The notes below the pieces were generated by a model. That model was not told the DNA's origin, did not search any database, and worked only from the letters and a program-made list of their open reading frames with translations. Below, in pieces: positions 21,527 through 28,990 of a stretch of DNA of 64,000 bases. Position 1 is the first letter of the stretch. Every line of letters starts with the position of its first letter. Origin of the DNA: Streptomyces sp. V2I9 (GTDB lineage Bacteria; Actinomycetota; Actinomycetes; Streptomycetales; Streptomycetaceae); NCBI RefSeq assembly GCF_030817475.1, contig NZ_JAUSZJ010000002.1:2099501-2163500 (forward strand), in the 5' to 3' direction. A program made the position numbers and the translations under genes.

Positions 21527-24184
21527 TCATCCCAGGGTGAGCAGCTCCAGCAGATCGGCCGGTGGGCGGCCGTCGTCCCCCGAGGCGGCGGCCGCCACGG
21601 TCTCCGTGCCGGATCCTCCACCGCCGGCCGGCCCTGCGCCCGCCCCACGGTCCGCCCCGGCCAGGAAGTGCAGGGCGAGGAGCAGTCCCGCCGCCCCGGT
21701 GGCCAGGTCGGCGGAGCAGCGGCGCAGCCGGGCTCCGGGTACCAGCAGGCGGTCTCCGTCCGCGACCAGGTGCCAGGACAGATTGCGCACGGAGGCGAGC
21801 ACCTCGGGCCCGGCGGGCTGCCCCGGCTCCTCCAACTGCCGTGCGGTGGCGACGAGTCCGGCCCGGCCGGTGAACAGTCCCGGCTCGCGCACGAACTCGT
21901 TGCCGCAGCCCTTGCGCACGCCGGGCAGCAGGGAGGCGAGCGCGGGCGCCTCCTCCCGTGCCAGGTAGGCGCGGGCGACGAGGGCGAAGCCGCCGCTGCC
22001 CTGGTCGAGGTAGAGCAGGTGACGGCGGCCGTCCTTGACCTGGACCGTGCCGTCGTCCATCGCCACGCAGTGCCCGGAGTCCCGGTACAGGGCGGTGCGG
22101 GCGGCGCGCAGCAGCCACTCCTCACCGGTGAGCGCGTACAGGTCGAGGTGGAGCAGGGCGATGCCGCTGAGTCCGCGCAGCAGTCCGGCCGACGGCGGGA
22201 CGGCGGGCCCGCCCGGCACCGTTTCGCCGCGCACCAGGCAGTCGAGCTGCCAGGCGGTGCGCAGGGCGGTGTCCACCAGCTCCTGGTCCGGGGCCCCTGG
22301 GCCCGCCGTGGCCAGGCGGAGGGCGGCCAGGGCGGTGCCCGCGCGGCCGGTCAGCAGGTCGGCCGAGGGCGAGGGGTGGCCGGCTTCGGCCGCCCTGGCG
22401 AACAGCTCGCGGCCCTCGTCCGGGCGGCCGAGCAGGGCCAGCGTCACAGCGGTGCCCGGCAGCCCGTCGTACAGGCCGCCCGGTACGGCCGGGTCGCGGC
22501 GGCGGGCCGTCGCGGCCAGCCAGTCGGTCCACGCGTCCGGGACGGGCGCCCCGACGCGGTGGAGGGCGTACAGGACCCCGGCGGCCCCGTGCGCCAGGTC
22601 GCAGCCGCCCGTGGCGAAGGAGTTCGGGTCGCCGGGGAAGAGCCGGTCGCGGCGCTCCGGCGTCGCGCCCGCGTGGATGCCCGCGATCAGCCGGGCCCGC
22701 AGTCCGGCCCAGTCGGGGGCGGGCCCGCCGAGGAGGGCGGCGATCTCGTTCTCCCGGTCGGCGGCGCGCTCGGCGGCCCGCAGCAGGGCGGGCCGGGCCG
22801 GGCCGGCGCCGGGTGCGAGGCCGTACCGCTCCCGCGCCCAGGACTCCAGGGACAGCGCCTTGGCCCGGTCGTGGGAGGCCATCTCGGTCAGCGGCATCAG
22901 CATGGTGAGCCAGGTCGCCCACAGGGCGTAGGCGTCGGCCTCCGCGCCGGGGGTGCCGGGAGGGGCCTGGAGACCGGGTGCGCCGGCCAACGGGACGCGC
23001 TCGTCGTCCAGTTCGGTGGCGTACTCGAAGTCGACCAGGGCGAGGCGCCCGTCGGGCCGCAGAATGATGTTGGAGGGGTGCAGGTCGCCGAAGCGCATCC
23101 CCCGGCCGTGGATCTCCCGCAAAGCTTCCGAGAGTTGATCGGTGACGCGGTCCACCCAGGCCACGTACGGCGCGAGTTCGTCCACCGTGCGCGCTCCGCG
23201 CACCAGGGCGAAGCGGGCGACGATCTCTTCGAGCAGCGTGGGCCCCTCCACGTACTCGGTCGTCAGGAAGCGGTGCTCCCACACGGTCCGAACCCCGTAC
23301 ACCTCGGGTACGCAGTCGAGCCCGGCGAGCGCCGTCAGGGCCCGGTGCTCGCGCTCCAGCCGGGTCACGGCGTCGTCGCCCACCGCGTCGAGCCCGCAGT
23401 GCGGGCGGGCCTCGCGCAGCACCACCCGGTGTCCGGTCTCCCGGTGGCGGGCGAGGTAGATGCCGCCCGCGTTGGAGAACTGGAGGGCCTCGGTGACCGT
23501 GTACGGGAAGGAGTCGTCGCGGGCGGCGGCGCGGGCGGCGAGGTGGGGGCGCAGCAGCGCGGGAACCCGCACCCACGCGGGCGTGCGGAACACCACCCCG
23601 CGCTCGTCGGGCACGAGTTCGCCGGAGGGGTGGCGCAGGGCTGGCACGCGCTCGCCGTCGGCGTCCCGGCACCAGCGGTCGACGAAGGAGCCGTACCGTA
23701 CGTAGACGGGGGCGTCGCCGATGCGCAGATCGCTCAGGATGTACGGGCCCCGGCGTCCGGACAGGGCCTCGGTCAGCTCGCCGAGCAGGCGGCCCAGGAC
23801 CGCCTCGTCCGGCGGGTAGAGGGTGAGGAACTTCCCCGCGCTGCCACGGGACATGTACTTCCCCGACATCAGCAGGAGCGCCTGCTCGCTGCGGAGGAAC
23901 TTGAACGGGACCCGGTGCCGGAGGCAGATCTCCGCGGTGTCGCGGAGGGTGGGCGCCGCCTCGTCGGGGACGGTGGAGACGTGGATCTTCCAGCCCTGTT
24001 CGGCCGGTTCGCCGTCCTCGGGCAGCAGGGAGGTCCACAGCCCGCCGGCCACCCGCCGCCAGCCGGGGGGCGGTTCGGCCGTGTCGAGGGGGTAGCGGGT
24101 GTCCTGGTCGGGGAGGCGGGCCGGGGTGTCGTAGTAGCGGCGGTCGGCGAGGCAGTAGAGCTGGGTCTCCTGGATACCGGGCAC
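21527..24184 (-). CDS. lanKC: Class III lanthionine synthetase LanKC
   Basis: 885 residues in the three-domain order of LanKC. An N-terminal OspF-like phosphoSer/Thr lyase domain spans about residues 1-220 (VPFKFLRSEQALLLMSGKYMSRG, FLTLYPPDE). A Ser/Thr kinase domain spans about 230-500 (GDLHPSNIILRP catalytic loop, LVDFEYATEL). A C-terminal LanC-like cyclase domain covers about 530-860 (GGCDLAHGAAGVLYAL, GLFTGRAGLVA). The zinc-ligand CHG motifs of LanM/LanL cyclases are not seen, which places it in class III rather than class IV. The GTG start at 24184 has a strong GGAGGAGG. Its substrates are most likely the two peptides upstream on the same strand, which carry the LanKC recognition-like motif VLDLQ. 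Confidence 0.92.
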   Translation of the reverse strand: MPGIQETQLYCLADRRYYDTPARLPDQDTRYPLDTAEPPPGWRRVAGGLWTSLLPEDGEPAEQGWKIHVSTVPDEAAPTLRDTAEICLRHRVPFKFLRSEQALLLMSGKYMSRGSAGKFLTLYPPDEAVLGRLLGELTEALSGRRGPYILSDLRIGDAPVYVRYGSFVDRWCRDADGERVPALRHPSGELVPDERGVVFRTPAWVRVPALLRPHLAARAAARDDSFPYTVTEALQFSNAGGIYLARHRETGHRVVLREARPHCGLDAVGDDAVTRLEREHRALTALAGLDCVPEVYGVRTVWEHRFLTTEYVEGPTLLEEIVARFALVRGARTVDELAPYVAWVDRVTDQLSEALREIHGRGMRFGDLHPSNIILRPDGRLALVDFEYATELDDERVPLAGAPGLQAPPGTPGAEADAYALWATWLTMLMPLTEMASHDRAKALSLESWARERYGLAPGAGPARPALLRAAERAADRENEIAALLGGPAPDWAGLRARLIAGIHAGATPERRDRLFPGDPNSFATGGCDLAHGAAGVLYALHRVGAPVPDAWTDWLAATARRRDPAVPGGLYDGLPGTAVTLALLGRPDEGRELFARAAEAGHPSPSADLLTGRAGTALAALRLATAGPGAPDQELVDTALRTAWQLDCLVRGETVPGGPAVPPSAGLLRGLSGIALLHLDLYALTGEEWLLRAARTALYRDSGHCVAMDDGTVQVKDGRRHLLYLDQGSGGFALVARAYLAREEAPALASLLPGVRKGCGNEFVREPGLFTGRAGLVATARQLEEPGQPAGPEVLASVRNLSWHLVADGDRLLVPGARLRRCSADLATGAAGLLLALHFLAGADRGAGAGPAGGGGSGTETVAAAASGDDGRPPADLLELLTLG

Positions 24185-24199
24185 GGCGTTCCTCCTCCG

Positions 24200-25564
24200 T
24201 CAGGATGCGACGCCGGGACCGGCGGCTTCGTGGGCGGTGCGGGCCTCATGAGCGGTGCGGGCCTCGTGGGGTGCGTGGGGGCTGTGGGCCTGGTGAGCCG
24301 GGGTTGTCCCGGCGCTCCCGGGACCTTCCGGGGCTGCGGGACCTTCCGGAGCCGCGGGCGGCGGGACGGCGCCCTTCCGGACGGACGGGGCGAGCGTCAT
24401 GACCGCCGCCGAGACGGCCAGCACCGCCCCGACCACGCCGAAGGCGTCGCGCGGGCCGAGTGCGGTCAGCAGCGCGCCGCCGGCGAGCGGGCCGAACGGC
24501 TGGACGATCGAGGACAGGAAGGAGGCCGCGCTCTGCACGCGGCCCACCCGGTCGTCGGGGGTGACGATCAGCAGGGTGGACAGGAAGCCGATGCTGGCGA
24601 CCGTCGACAGGCACATGCACACCGCGCACAGCAGACCCGCCACCAGCGGGCTGCTGAGCCAGGCCAGCGCCCCGGCCGTCACCACGCAGCTCCAGCAGGT
24701 GACGACCAGGAGGGACCGGATGTGGCGGTCCGGGGAGAGCCGGGGAGCGAGCAGCGCCCCGGCGAGCGCCCCGGCGGAGACGCAGGTGATGACGAAGCCG
24801 CCGCCGAGCCCCGAACGGCCACCCTCGGAGAAGACGGCGAGCGCCGTGAAGGTGAGGGCGCCGAAGGCGAAGTTCATGCCGAGGCCGAAGACCAGCAGAA
24901 CCGTCCGCAGGTAGGGGAGCTGCCAGAGGAAGCCGAGCCCCGCGGTGAGTTCGGCGCGGCTGAGGACCGAGCCGGCCTTCTTGGCGGCGGACGAACGGGT
25001 ACGGACGAGGGCGACGCAGACGGTCGACAGCAGCAGCCCGAGGAACTGGGCGGCGAACGGCAGCACGTCGTGGACGGTGAAGAGCGCGCCGCCGACCAGC
25101 GGGCCGACCAGCCGGACCGTGGCGGTACGCGCCTGGAGCCGGGCGGTCGCCGTGCCCATCTGGTCCGGCGGCACGACCGCGCGCAGCAGACCGAAGGCGG
25201 CGGGGGCGTAGACGCTGTTGAGGACGGCGCCGGCGGTGGCGACCAGCAGGACGAGGGCCATGGGGGCGTGGCCGTTCCACACGGCGGCGGTCAGGGCGGT
25301 GACCGCGAGCAGGCTCCCCACGTCGCACAGCCGCATCAGCCGTCGGCGTTCGACCCGGTCGGCCATGACCCCACCGGGCAGCATCGTGATGAGCACGGCG
25401 CAGACGGAGACGGTCCCCACGGTCCCGGCCTGCACGGCGGAGCCGGTCTCCTTGAGGATGAGCAGGGGCAGCGCGAGGGCGCCCATCTGGCTGCCCAGAA
25501 CGGCGAACAGGCCGCTCATCCAGAGCAGCCGGAAGTCCCGGTTGGAGCGGAGAGACGTGGCCAT
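24200..25564 (-). CDS. MFS transporter, probable lanthipeptide exporter
   Basis: 454 residues with about 12 hydrophobic helices (for example SGLFAVLGSQMGALALPLLIL and the MFS loop-2/3-like MADRVERRRLMRLCD), of the EntS/TetV-like group. It ends 15 bases before the LanKC start and probably shares its mRNA. The C-terminal 60 residues form a hydrophilic tail with repeated HEARTA units encoded by short direct repeats near 24220-24300. Its location between the precursors and their synthetase suggests export of the product or self-protection. Most class III clusters use ABC exporters, so an MFS is slightly unusual. Confidence 0.88.
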   Translation of the reverse strand: MATSLRSNRDFRLLWMSGLFAVLGSQMGALALPLLILKETGSAVQAGTVGTVSVCAVLITMLPGGVMADRVERRRLMRLCDVGSLLAVTALTAAVWNGHAPMALVLLVATAGAVLNSVYAPAAFGLLRAVVPPDQMGTATARLQARTATVRLVGPLVGGALFTVHDVLPFAAQFLGLLLSTVCVALVRTRSSAAKKAGSVLSRAELTAGLGFLWQLPYLRTVLLVFGLGMNFAFGALTFTALAVFSEGGRSGLGGGFVITCVSAGALAGALLAPRLSPDRHIRSLLVVTCWSCVVTAGALAWLSSPLVAGLLCAVCMCLSTVASIGFLSTLLIVTPDDRVGRVQSAASFLSSIVQPFGPLAGGALLTALGPRDAFGVVGAVLAVSAAVMTLAPSVRKGAVPPPAAPEGPAAPEGPGSAGTTPAHQAHSPHAPHEARTAHEARTAHEAAGPGVAS

Positions 25565-25635
25565 CGGCAGGCTCCCGGAGGTGAGCGGGGTGGGCGGGCG
25601 GCGGGACGTGCGTTCTGTGCGGTGGCGGTCCGGCG

Positions 25636-25768
25636 GCGCGGAAGCGTGGCGGGCGGGCGCGAACCCGGTGGTGCGGAGGAGCGCGGAAACGCGGCGGGCC
25701 GGCGCCGGCCCGGTGGTCGGAAGAGCTCGTGGAAACGCGACGGGGCGGCGCGTGCCCCGAGGTGCGGC
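25636..25768. repeat. Imperfect tandem repeats of about 44 bases
   Basis: Three degenerate units (25636-25680, 25681-25724 and 25725-about 25768), each beginning with a GCGCGGAAGCG-like or GTGGAAACGCG-like core, lie between the MFS start and the precursor 2 gene. No coding potential was recognised in them. They may be remnants of duplication or structured RNA in the precursor-to-transporter spacer. Confidence 0.5.
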
Positions 25769-25805
25769 GGGGTGGCACGTGCCCAGCGGTGCGGCGGCAG
25801 CGCGG

Positions 25806-25839
25806 CGGGGCGGCTCCCGTCGGTCGCGGAGCCGCCCCG
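25806..25839 (-). terminator. Hairpin 2 downstream of the class III precursor genes
   Basis: A 12-base perfect stem (25806-25817 with 25828-25839) and 10-base loop. Read on the minus strand it lies about 80 bases after the precursor 2 stop and before the MFS gene. With the next hairpin it could act as a partial terminator letting precursor mRNA exceed transporter and synthetase mRNA, a common RiPP arrangement. Confidence 0.55.
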
Positions 25840-25856
25840 TACCGCCTGGCCGCCGG

Positions 25857-25906
25857 CCGGGCGCCGCGGAAGCGAGGTGTCGGCCTCGCCCGGCCGCGGC
25901 GCCCGG
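25857..25906 (-). terminator. Hairpin 1 directly downstream of precursor 2
   Basis: A 13-base perfect inverted repeat (CCGGGCGCCGCGG at 25857-25869 with its complement at 25894-25906) encloses a nested GCGAGG/CCTCGC stem (25872-25877 and 25884-25889). It begins about ten bases after the precursor 2 stop codon on the minus strand. No U-tract follows. It is probably an attenuating or RNA-stabilising structure. Confidence 0.6.
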
Positions 25907-25916
25907 CCCGGTGGGA

Positions 25917-26075
25917 TCAGCGCTGCGATTCGACGACGCTCAGCACGCTGATGCAGTTGCCGTCGGTCGTGTCGCCGCCCTGCACGGACGTCCCCTGGAG
26001 GTCCAGGACGGAGTGCGCCTCGACCTCGGGGGCCTCGGCGGTCTCGTCACCGGCCGGCTGGGTGTTCTCGGACAT
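25917..26075 (-). CDS. lanA2: Class III lanthipeptide precursor 2
   Basis: A 52-residue peptide starting MSENTQPAGDETAEAPEVE. The acidic leader contains SVLDLQ (residues 22-27), matching the hydrophobic LxLQ-type motif that LanKC enzymes recognise. The core is roughly residues 28-52, with T29, S30, T36, T37, C41, S43, S46 and S50, and ends SVVESQR. One cysteine precedes the S-x-x-S pair instead of following it. ATG at 26073-26075 has GGAG six bases upstream; the ATG four codons earlier lacks one. It is 80-90 percent identical in the leader to precursor 1. The gene is too short for most automatic callers. Confidence 0.85.
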   Translation of the reverse strand: MSENTQPAGDETAEAPEVEAHSVLDLQGTSVQGGDTTDGNCISVLSVVESQR

Positions 26076-26187
26076 GCTGGTCTCCATCCACTCGTCACTG
26101 CGGGCAGAACTGCGGTGAATCAGGTGCGCCGGATCAGGTGCGGGGTCAGCTGCGCCGGATCGGGTGCGGGAGATCAGGTGCGGGAGA
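26076..26187 (-). repeat. Inter-precursor spacer with short tandem repeats
   Basis: The part next to precursor 2 (26076-26105) duplicates the sequence before precursor 1, including the ribosome binding site and CCACTCGTCACTGCGG. From about 26117 to 26190 a 14-15 base unit related to GATCAGGTGCGGGA is repeated about five times, running into the precursor 1 stop. The layout shows a tandem duplication of precursor gene plus upstream region followed by repeat expansion. Confidence 0.65.
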
Positions 26188-26349
26188 TCAGTTCTCGACG
26201 ACGCTCAGCACGCTGATGCAGTTGCCGGGGGGCGCGACGATGTCGCGGTCGCCGTGGACGGACGTCTCCTGGAGGTCCAGGACGGAGTGCGCCTCGACCT
26301 CGGGGGCCTCGGTGGTCTCGTCGCCGGCCGGCTGGGTGTTCTCGGACAT
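26188..26349 (-). CDS. lanA1: Class III lanthipeptide precursor 1
   Basis: A 53-residue peptide starting MSENTQPAGDETTEAPEVE and ending GNCISVLSVVEN. Leader and SVLDLQ motif are nearly identical to precursor 2. The central core differs (residues 28-42 contain HGDRDIVAPP), but the C-terminal (G)NCISVLSVVE block is conserved. The core has T29, S30, C44, S46 and S49, so possible rings are S30-to-C44, or an unusual ring in which Cys lies N-terminal to its Ser partners. GGAG precedes the ATG at 26347-26349. It is first in the minus-strand operon (precursor 1, precursor 2, MFS, LanKC). Confidence 0.87.
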   Translation of the reverse strand: MSENTQPAGDETTEAPEVEAHSVLDLQETSVHGDRDIVAPPGNCISVLSVVEN

Positions 26350-26669
26350 GGTGGTCTCCATCCACTCGTCACTGCGGTATCCGGTGTTCCGGGGCGGGGC
26401 CCTCGGTGTCCGGTGCGGCGGGCGGTGCCTGCCGTTGCCGAGAAAGTTAGGGAGCCGGGCCTGGCGATCGCTTCGCCGCCGGTATGGCAGCGGTATCGGG
26501 CCAGCTCCCGGCGGTGGGAAACCGCCCGGCGCGGCCGGACAGGGCTCCGGGAACCCGCTCCGACCTGGCCCCATACCGCTGCCCAAGCGCCGTCGGACCG
26601 TCCTCGAACCGGCGCGGCCCAGCCTGGGTACGCGCCCGACGCGCCCCGGCCCCGAAGGAGGCGGCCCGC
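26350..26669. promoter_or_regulatory. Divergent control region of the precursors and the radical SAM gene
   Basis: CGGTAT occurs at 26480-26485 and 26491-26496, an 11-base-phased direct repeat of the kind bound by SARPs. The longer GGCAGCGGTAT (26486-26496) recurs inverted at 26573-26583. A related CTGCGGTATCCGG lies at 26372-26384. Read on the minus strand, TAACTT (26449 down to 26444) is a plausible -10 for the precursor operon, about 30 bases from the direct repeat, leaving an 85-90 base leader. AAGGAGG at 26655-26661 serves the radical SAM start. No gene is recognised in the gap. Confidence 0.5.
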
Positions 26670-27842
26670 ATGGAACTCGCCGAACTCGTCGCACGGCGGC
26701 CCTTCCCGGCCGGCGGCCTGCTGATCGGCCTCACCCGGCGCTGCCCGCTGAGCTGCGGGCACTGCTCGACCGGGTCCGGCCCGCTCACCCGCCAGGAGCC
26801 GGATCCCGGCCAACTGGAGCGTTTCGTCGCCTCGTTCACCGAGGAGAACCGGCCGGATGTGGTCATGCTCACGGGCGGGGAGCCGCTGCTCCTGCCCGCG
26901 CTGGCGGAGCGGCTGAGCACGCTGGCCCGTAGCGCCGGGTCCCGTACGGCGCTGCTCAGCGGGATGTTCTTCGCCCGGAGCGGCCGGCCTCGGGGCGGGG
27001 CCGCCACCCCTCGCGGCATCACGGCCGGGGGCGGTCCGCGCAGGCGGGACTCGGCGGGGATTCCGCCCGCGATCCTGCGTGCGATCCGCTCCGTCGACCA
27101 CTTCTCCGCCTCCCTCGACGTGCACCACGAACGCGAGGTGTCCCGCGCCGACGTCTTCCGCGCCCTGCACCGTGTCCGGGAGGAGGGGGTGGCCGTGAGC
27201 CTCCACCTCACCGGGACGGGCGGCTCCGACCCGTATCTCGCCGGCCTCACCCGTGCCGTACGGGAGGAGTTCGGGGGTGAGGTGCCGTGTCTGGTCAACG
27301 AGGTGCGGCCGTTCGGCCGGGCCGCTTCCTGGGCGCGGGCGGCCCGCACCGGTCCTGACCCCGCCGAGGCGTCCCCGTGCTCGATGGCCGCCTGGCCGGT
27401 GGTCGCCTTCGACGGCCGGGTGCTGGCCTGCTGCAACCAGGACACCGTGGACCGCCGGCCCGTACCGGCCCATCTGGACCTCGGCCATATCGCGGAGGAC
27501 ACCTGGGGGACGGTGCGCCGCCGCGCTCTGGAGTCCCCGGTGCTGCGCATGCTCCGTACGGTCGGACCCGCTCATCTGGCCGCACGGTACGGGTCCGGCC
27601 CCCTGCCGGGCTCCTACTGCGACGGCTGCCGGGCGCTGGGCGGTGACGAGGCGGTGGCGGCCGGGGCCCGTGCGGTGGCGGGCGGGGCGGCCGGGGCGCT
27701 GCTGGACCTGACGGCGGCGATGCGCGGCTCGCGGGAGGGCGCGCAGGGCGTGGTCCGCCGCCACGGCTGTGCGGCGTACGCGCCGCTGGTCGTCTCGGGG
27801 CCGGCCGAGCTGCCGGGGACGGGACCGGAGGACGTCCGATGA
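26670..27842 (+). CDS. Radical SAM/SPASM-type RiPP maturase candidate
   Basis: 390 residues. The radical SAM cluster motif CPLSCGHC (CxxxCxxC) lies at residues 25-32, followed by VVMLTGGEPLLLPALAERL, the GGE SAM-binding motif. C-terminal cysteines in SPCSMAAW, VLACCNQD and YCDGCRALGG form a SPASM/twitch-like set for auxiliary Fe-S clusters, as in sactisynthases and related peptide maturases. The frame opens at 26484, but AAGGAGG eight bases before 26670 fixes this start. The gene overlaps the next by four bases. It is divergent from the class III precursors, so it could modify them or the small protein encoded at 28609; the substrate is unknown. Confidence 0.85.
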   Translation: MELAELVARRPFPAGGLLIGLTRRCPLSCGHCSTGSGPLTRQEPDPGQLERFVASFTEENRPDVVMLTGGEPLLLPALAERLSTLARSAGSRTALLSGMFFARSGRPRGGAATPRGITAGGGPRRRDSAGIPPAILRAIRSVDHFSASLDVHHEREVSRADVFRALHRVREEGVAVSLHLTGTGGSDPYLAGLTRAVREEFGGEVPCLVNEVRPFGRAASWARAARTGPDPAEASPCSMAAWPVVAFDGRVLACCNQDTVDRRPVPAHLDLGHIAEDTWGTVRRRALESPVLRMLRTVGPAHLAARYGSGPLPGSYCDGCRALGGDEAVAAGARAVAGGAAGALLDLTAAMRGSREGAQGVVRRHGCAAYAPLVVSGPAELPGTGPEDVR

Positions 27843-28612
27843 GCGCGCCGGCCGCCGGCGGCACGCGGACCACGGGGGCGCAGGGTGCCCCCGCGGGGGC
27901 GTCCGCCCGTCTGCGCACCAAACTCCTGCTGCTGGAGCCGGAGTTCCGGGGTGCTACGGCCCATATGTGGCGCGCGGACGGTCTGGGGCCGCGCTACCGG
28001 TCCTACCTGTGCACGATGCACGCCGTCATCCGCGCCTCCGTCCCGCTGATGGAGCTGGCGTTCGACCGGGCGCGGGTCCGGGCCGCGTCCGGGGATCCGC
28101 TCGCGGGGCCGCTCGCCGCCTACCTGGAGGAGCACATCCGCGAGGAGGCGGGGCACGACGCCTGGCTGCTGGAGGACCTGCGGGCGGCGGGCGGCGCCCC
28201 GGACGACGCGCTCGGCCCGCTGCCCGCGCCGCTGGTCGCCTCGCTCGTCGGCTCCCAGTACTACTGGATCGAGCACCACCACCCGGTCGCGCTCCTCGGC
28301 TACATCGCCGTACTGGAGGGCTACGCGCCCGCCCCCGGTCTGACCGGCCGCATCGCCCGGCTCACCGGACTTCCCCCGGCCGCCCTGCGCACCGTGCGGG
28401 AGCACGCGGCGCTCGACACGGAGCACCTGGACGAGCTGTACGCGCTGCTGGACCGGCTGCCTCTGGGCCGGGACCGGGAGGCGGCCGTCGCCGTCAGTGC
28501 CCTGCACTCCCTCGACGCGCTCACCCGGCTGTTCGTCCGGCTCGGGCGCTCCGCGCCGACGCCGTCGCCGCGGGGAGCCGGATCTGTCTCACCGATGGGA
28601 GTCACACCATGA
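27839..28612 (+). CDS. Heme-oxygenase-like iron-containing redox enzyme
   Basis: A 257-residue all-helical protein of the heme-oxygenase-like / PqqC-TenA-like superfamily. Ligand-type residues of the diiron-oxidase branch are visible: the helix YLEEHIREEAGHDAWLLEDL, the glutamate of YIAVLEG after YYWIEHHHPVALL, and EHAALDTEHLDEL (H-x4-D-x2-H). It could carry out an oxygen-dependent modification such as hydroxylation, desaturation or decarboxylation. The start overlaps the radical SAM stop and the end overlaps the next gene by four bases, so the three gene products are made together. The exact chemistry is not deducible. Confidence 0.8.
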   Translation: MSAPAAGGTRTTGAQGAPAGASARLRTKLLLLEPEFRGATAHMWRADGLGPRYRSYLCTMHAVIRASVPLMELAFDRARVRAASGDPLAGPLAAYLEEHIREEAGHDAWLLEDLRAAGGAPDDALGPLPAPLVASLVGSQYYWIEHHHPVALLGYIAVLEGYAPAPGLTGRIARLTGLPPAALRTVREHAALDTEHLDELYALLDRLPLGRDREAAVAVSALHSLDALTRLFVRLGRSAPTPSPRGAGSVSPMGVTP

Positions 28613-28827
28613 CCGGACCACCCGAGAACGGCGAACGCGCGCCGCTGCCCGATGTGTTGTACGAGGCGGGGTTCCCGGTGGACCTGCTGACCGAGGAACA
28701 GCGCGAGGTGCTGAGCGAGCTGACGCCGGAGGAACTGGCACTGCTGCTCGACGTGAAGGGCAGGCTGGACGCCGTCGGGCCGGAGGTCCAGGCGCACGGC
28801 GAGATCGCCGGCGGCGCGCTGTTCTGA
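28609..28827 (+). CDS. Small aroma-sacti-cluster-type protein, possible RiPP substrate
   Basis: 72 residues. The conserved part reads VLYEAGFPVDLLTEEQREV, then LSELTPEELALLLDVKGRLDA, and the protein ends EIAGGALF. This matches what I remember of a domain that NCBI annotators call the aroma-sacti cluster domain, found beside radical SAM and iron-redox enzymes. The recollection is not verified here. It has no cysteine. The helical leader-like body and a short Gly-rich C-terminus ending in an aromatic residue make it a plausible precursor or carrier for the two upstream enzymes. The ATGA overlap couples it to the oxidase gene. Confidence 0.7.
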   Translation: MTGPPENGERAPLPDVLYEAGFPVDLLTEEQREVLSELTPEELALLLDVKGRLDAVGPEVQAHGEIAGGALF

Positions 28828-28990
28828 CCGGGCCGGGGCAGCCGGTGACCGGCCACCGGCTCAGCGGTACGGGTCCGGCACGGGGCAACCCTCCGGGCTC
28901 GTACCGCCGCCGCCCGCCGCGACGCGGCCGCGCCTCCGTGAACCGCCCGCCACCCCTGACCGCACGGCCTCCGGGAGAGAAGGACCCGCC
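28828..28990 (+). promoter_or_regulatory. Two hairpins before the cyclase gene
   Basis: AGCCGGTG (28840-28847) pairs with CACCGGCT (28854-28861), a compact terminator-like stem 13 bases after the small gene. GCGGTACG (28864-28871) pairs with CGTACCGC (28900-28907), an operator-like interrupted palindrome. GGGAGAGAAGGA upstream of 28991 is the ribosome binding site. No additional gene is seen. Confidence 0.4.

Noticed and set aside
25636..25768. Short repeat array considered as a CRISPR
   Set aside because: Repeats are adjacent and degenerate with no spacers, and there are no cas genes in the window.
21668..25951. Plus-strand open frame of about 1427 codons opposite LanKC and the MFS gene
   Set aside because: GC-rich antisense frame; the minus-strand proteins have clear domains and ribosome binding sites.
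26441..26470. GAAAG-containing segment resembling the lanM/SARP promoter element
   Set aside because: It lacks the C-run, the second ATG and the ACGAT at 25-base spacing, so it does not match the bipartite pattern.
26484..26669. N-terminal extension of the radical SAM protein from ATG 26484
   Set aside because: It would overlap the repeat region, has no family resemblance, and a much better ribosome binding site precedes 26670.
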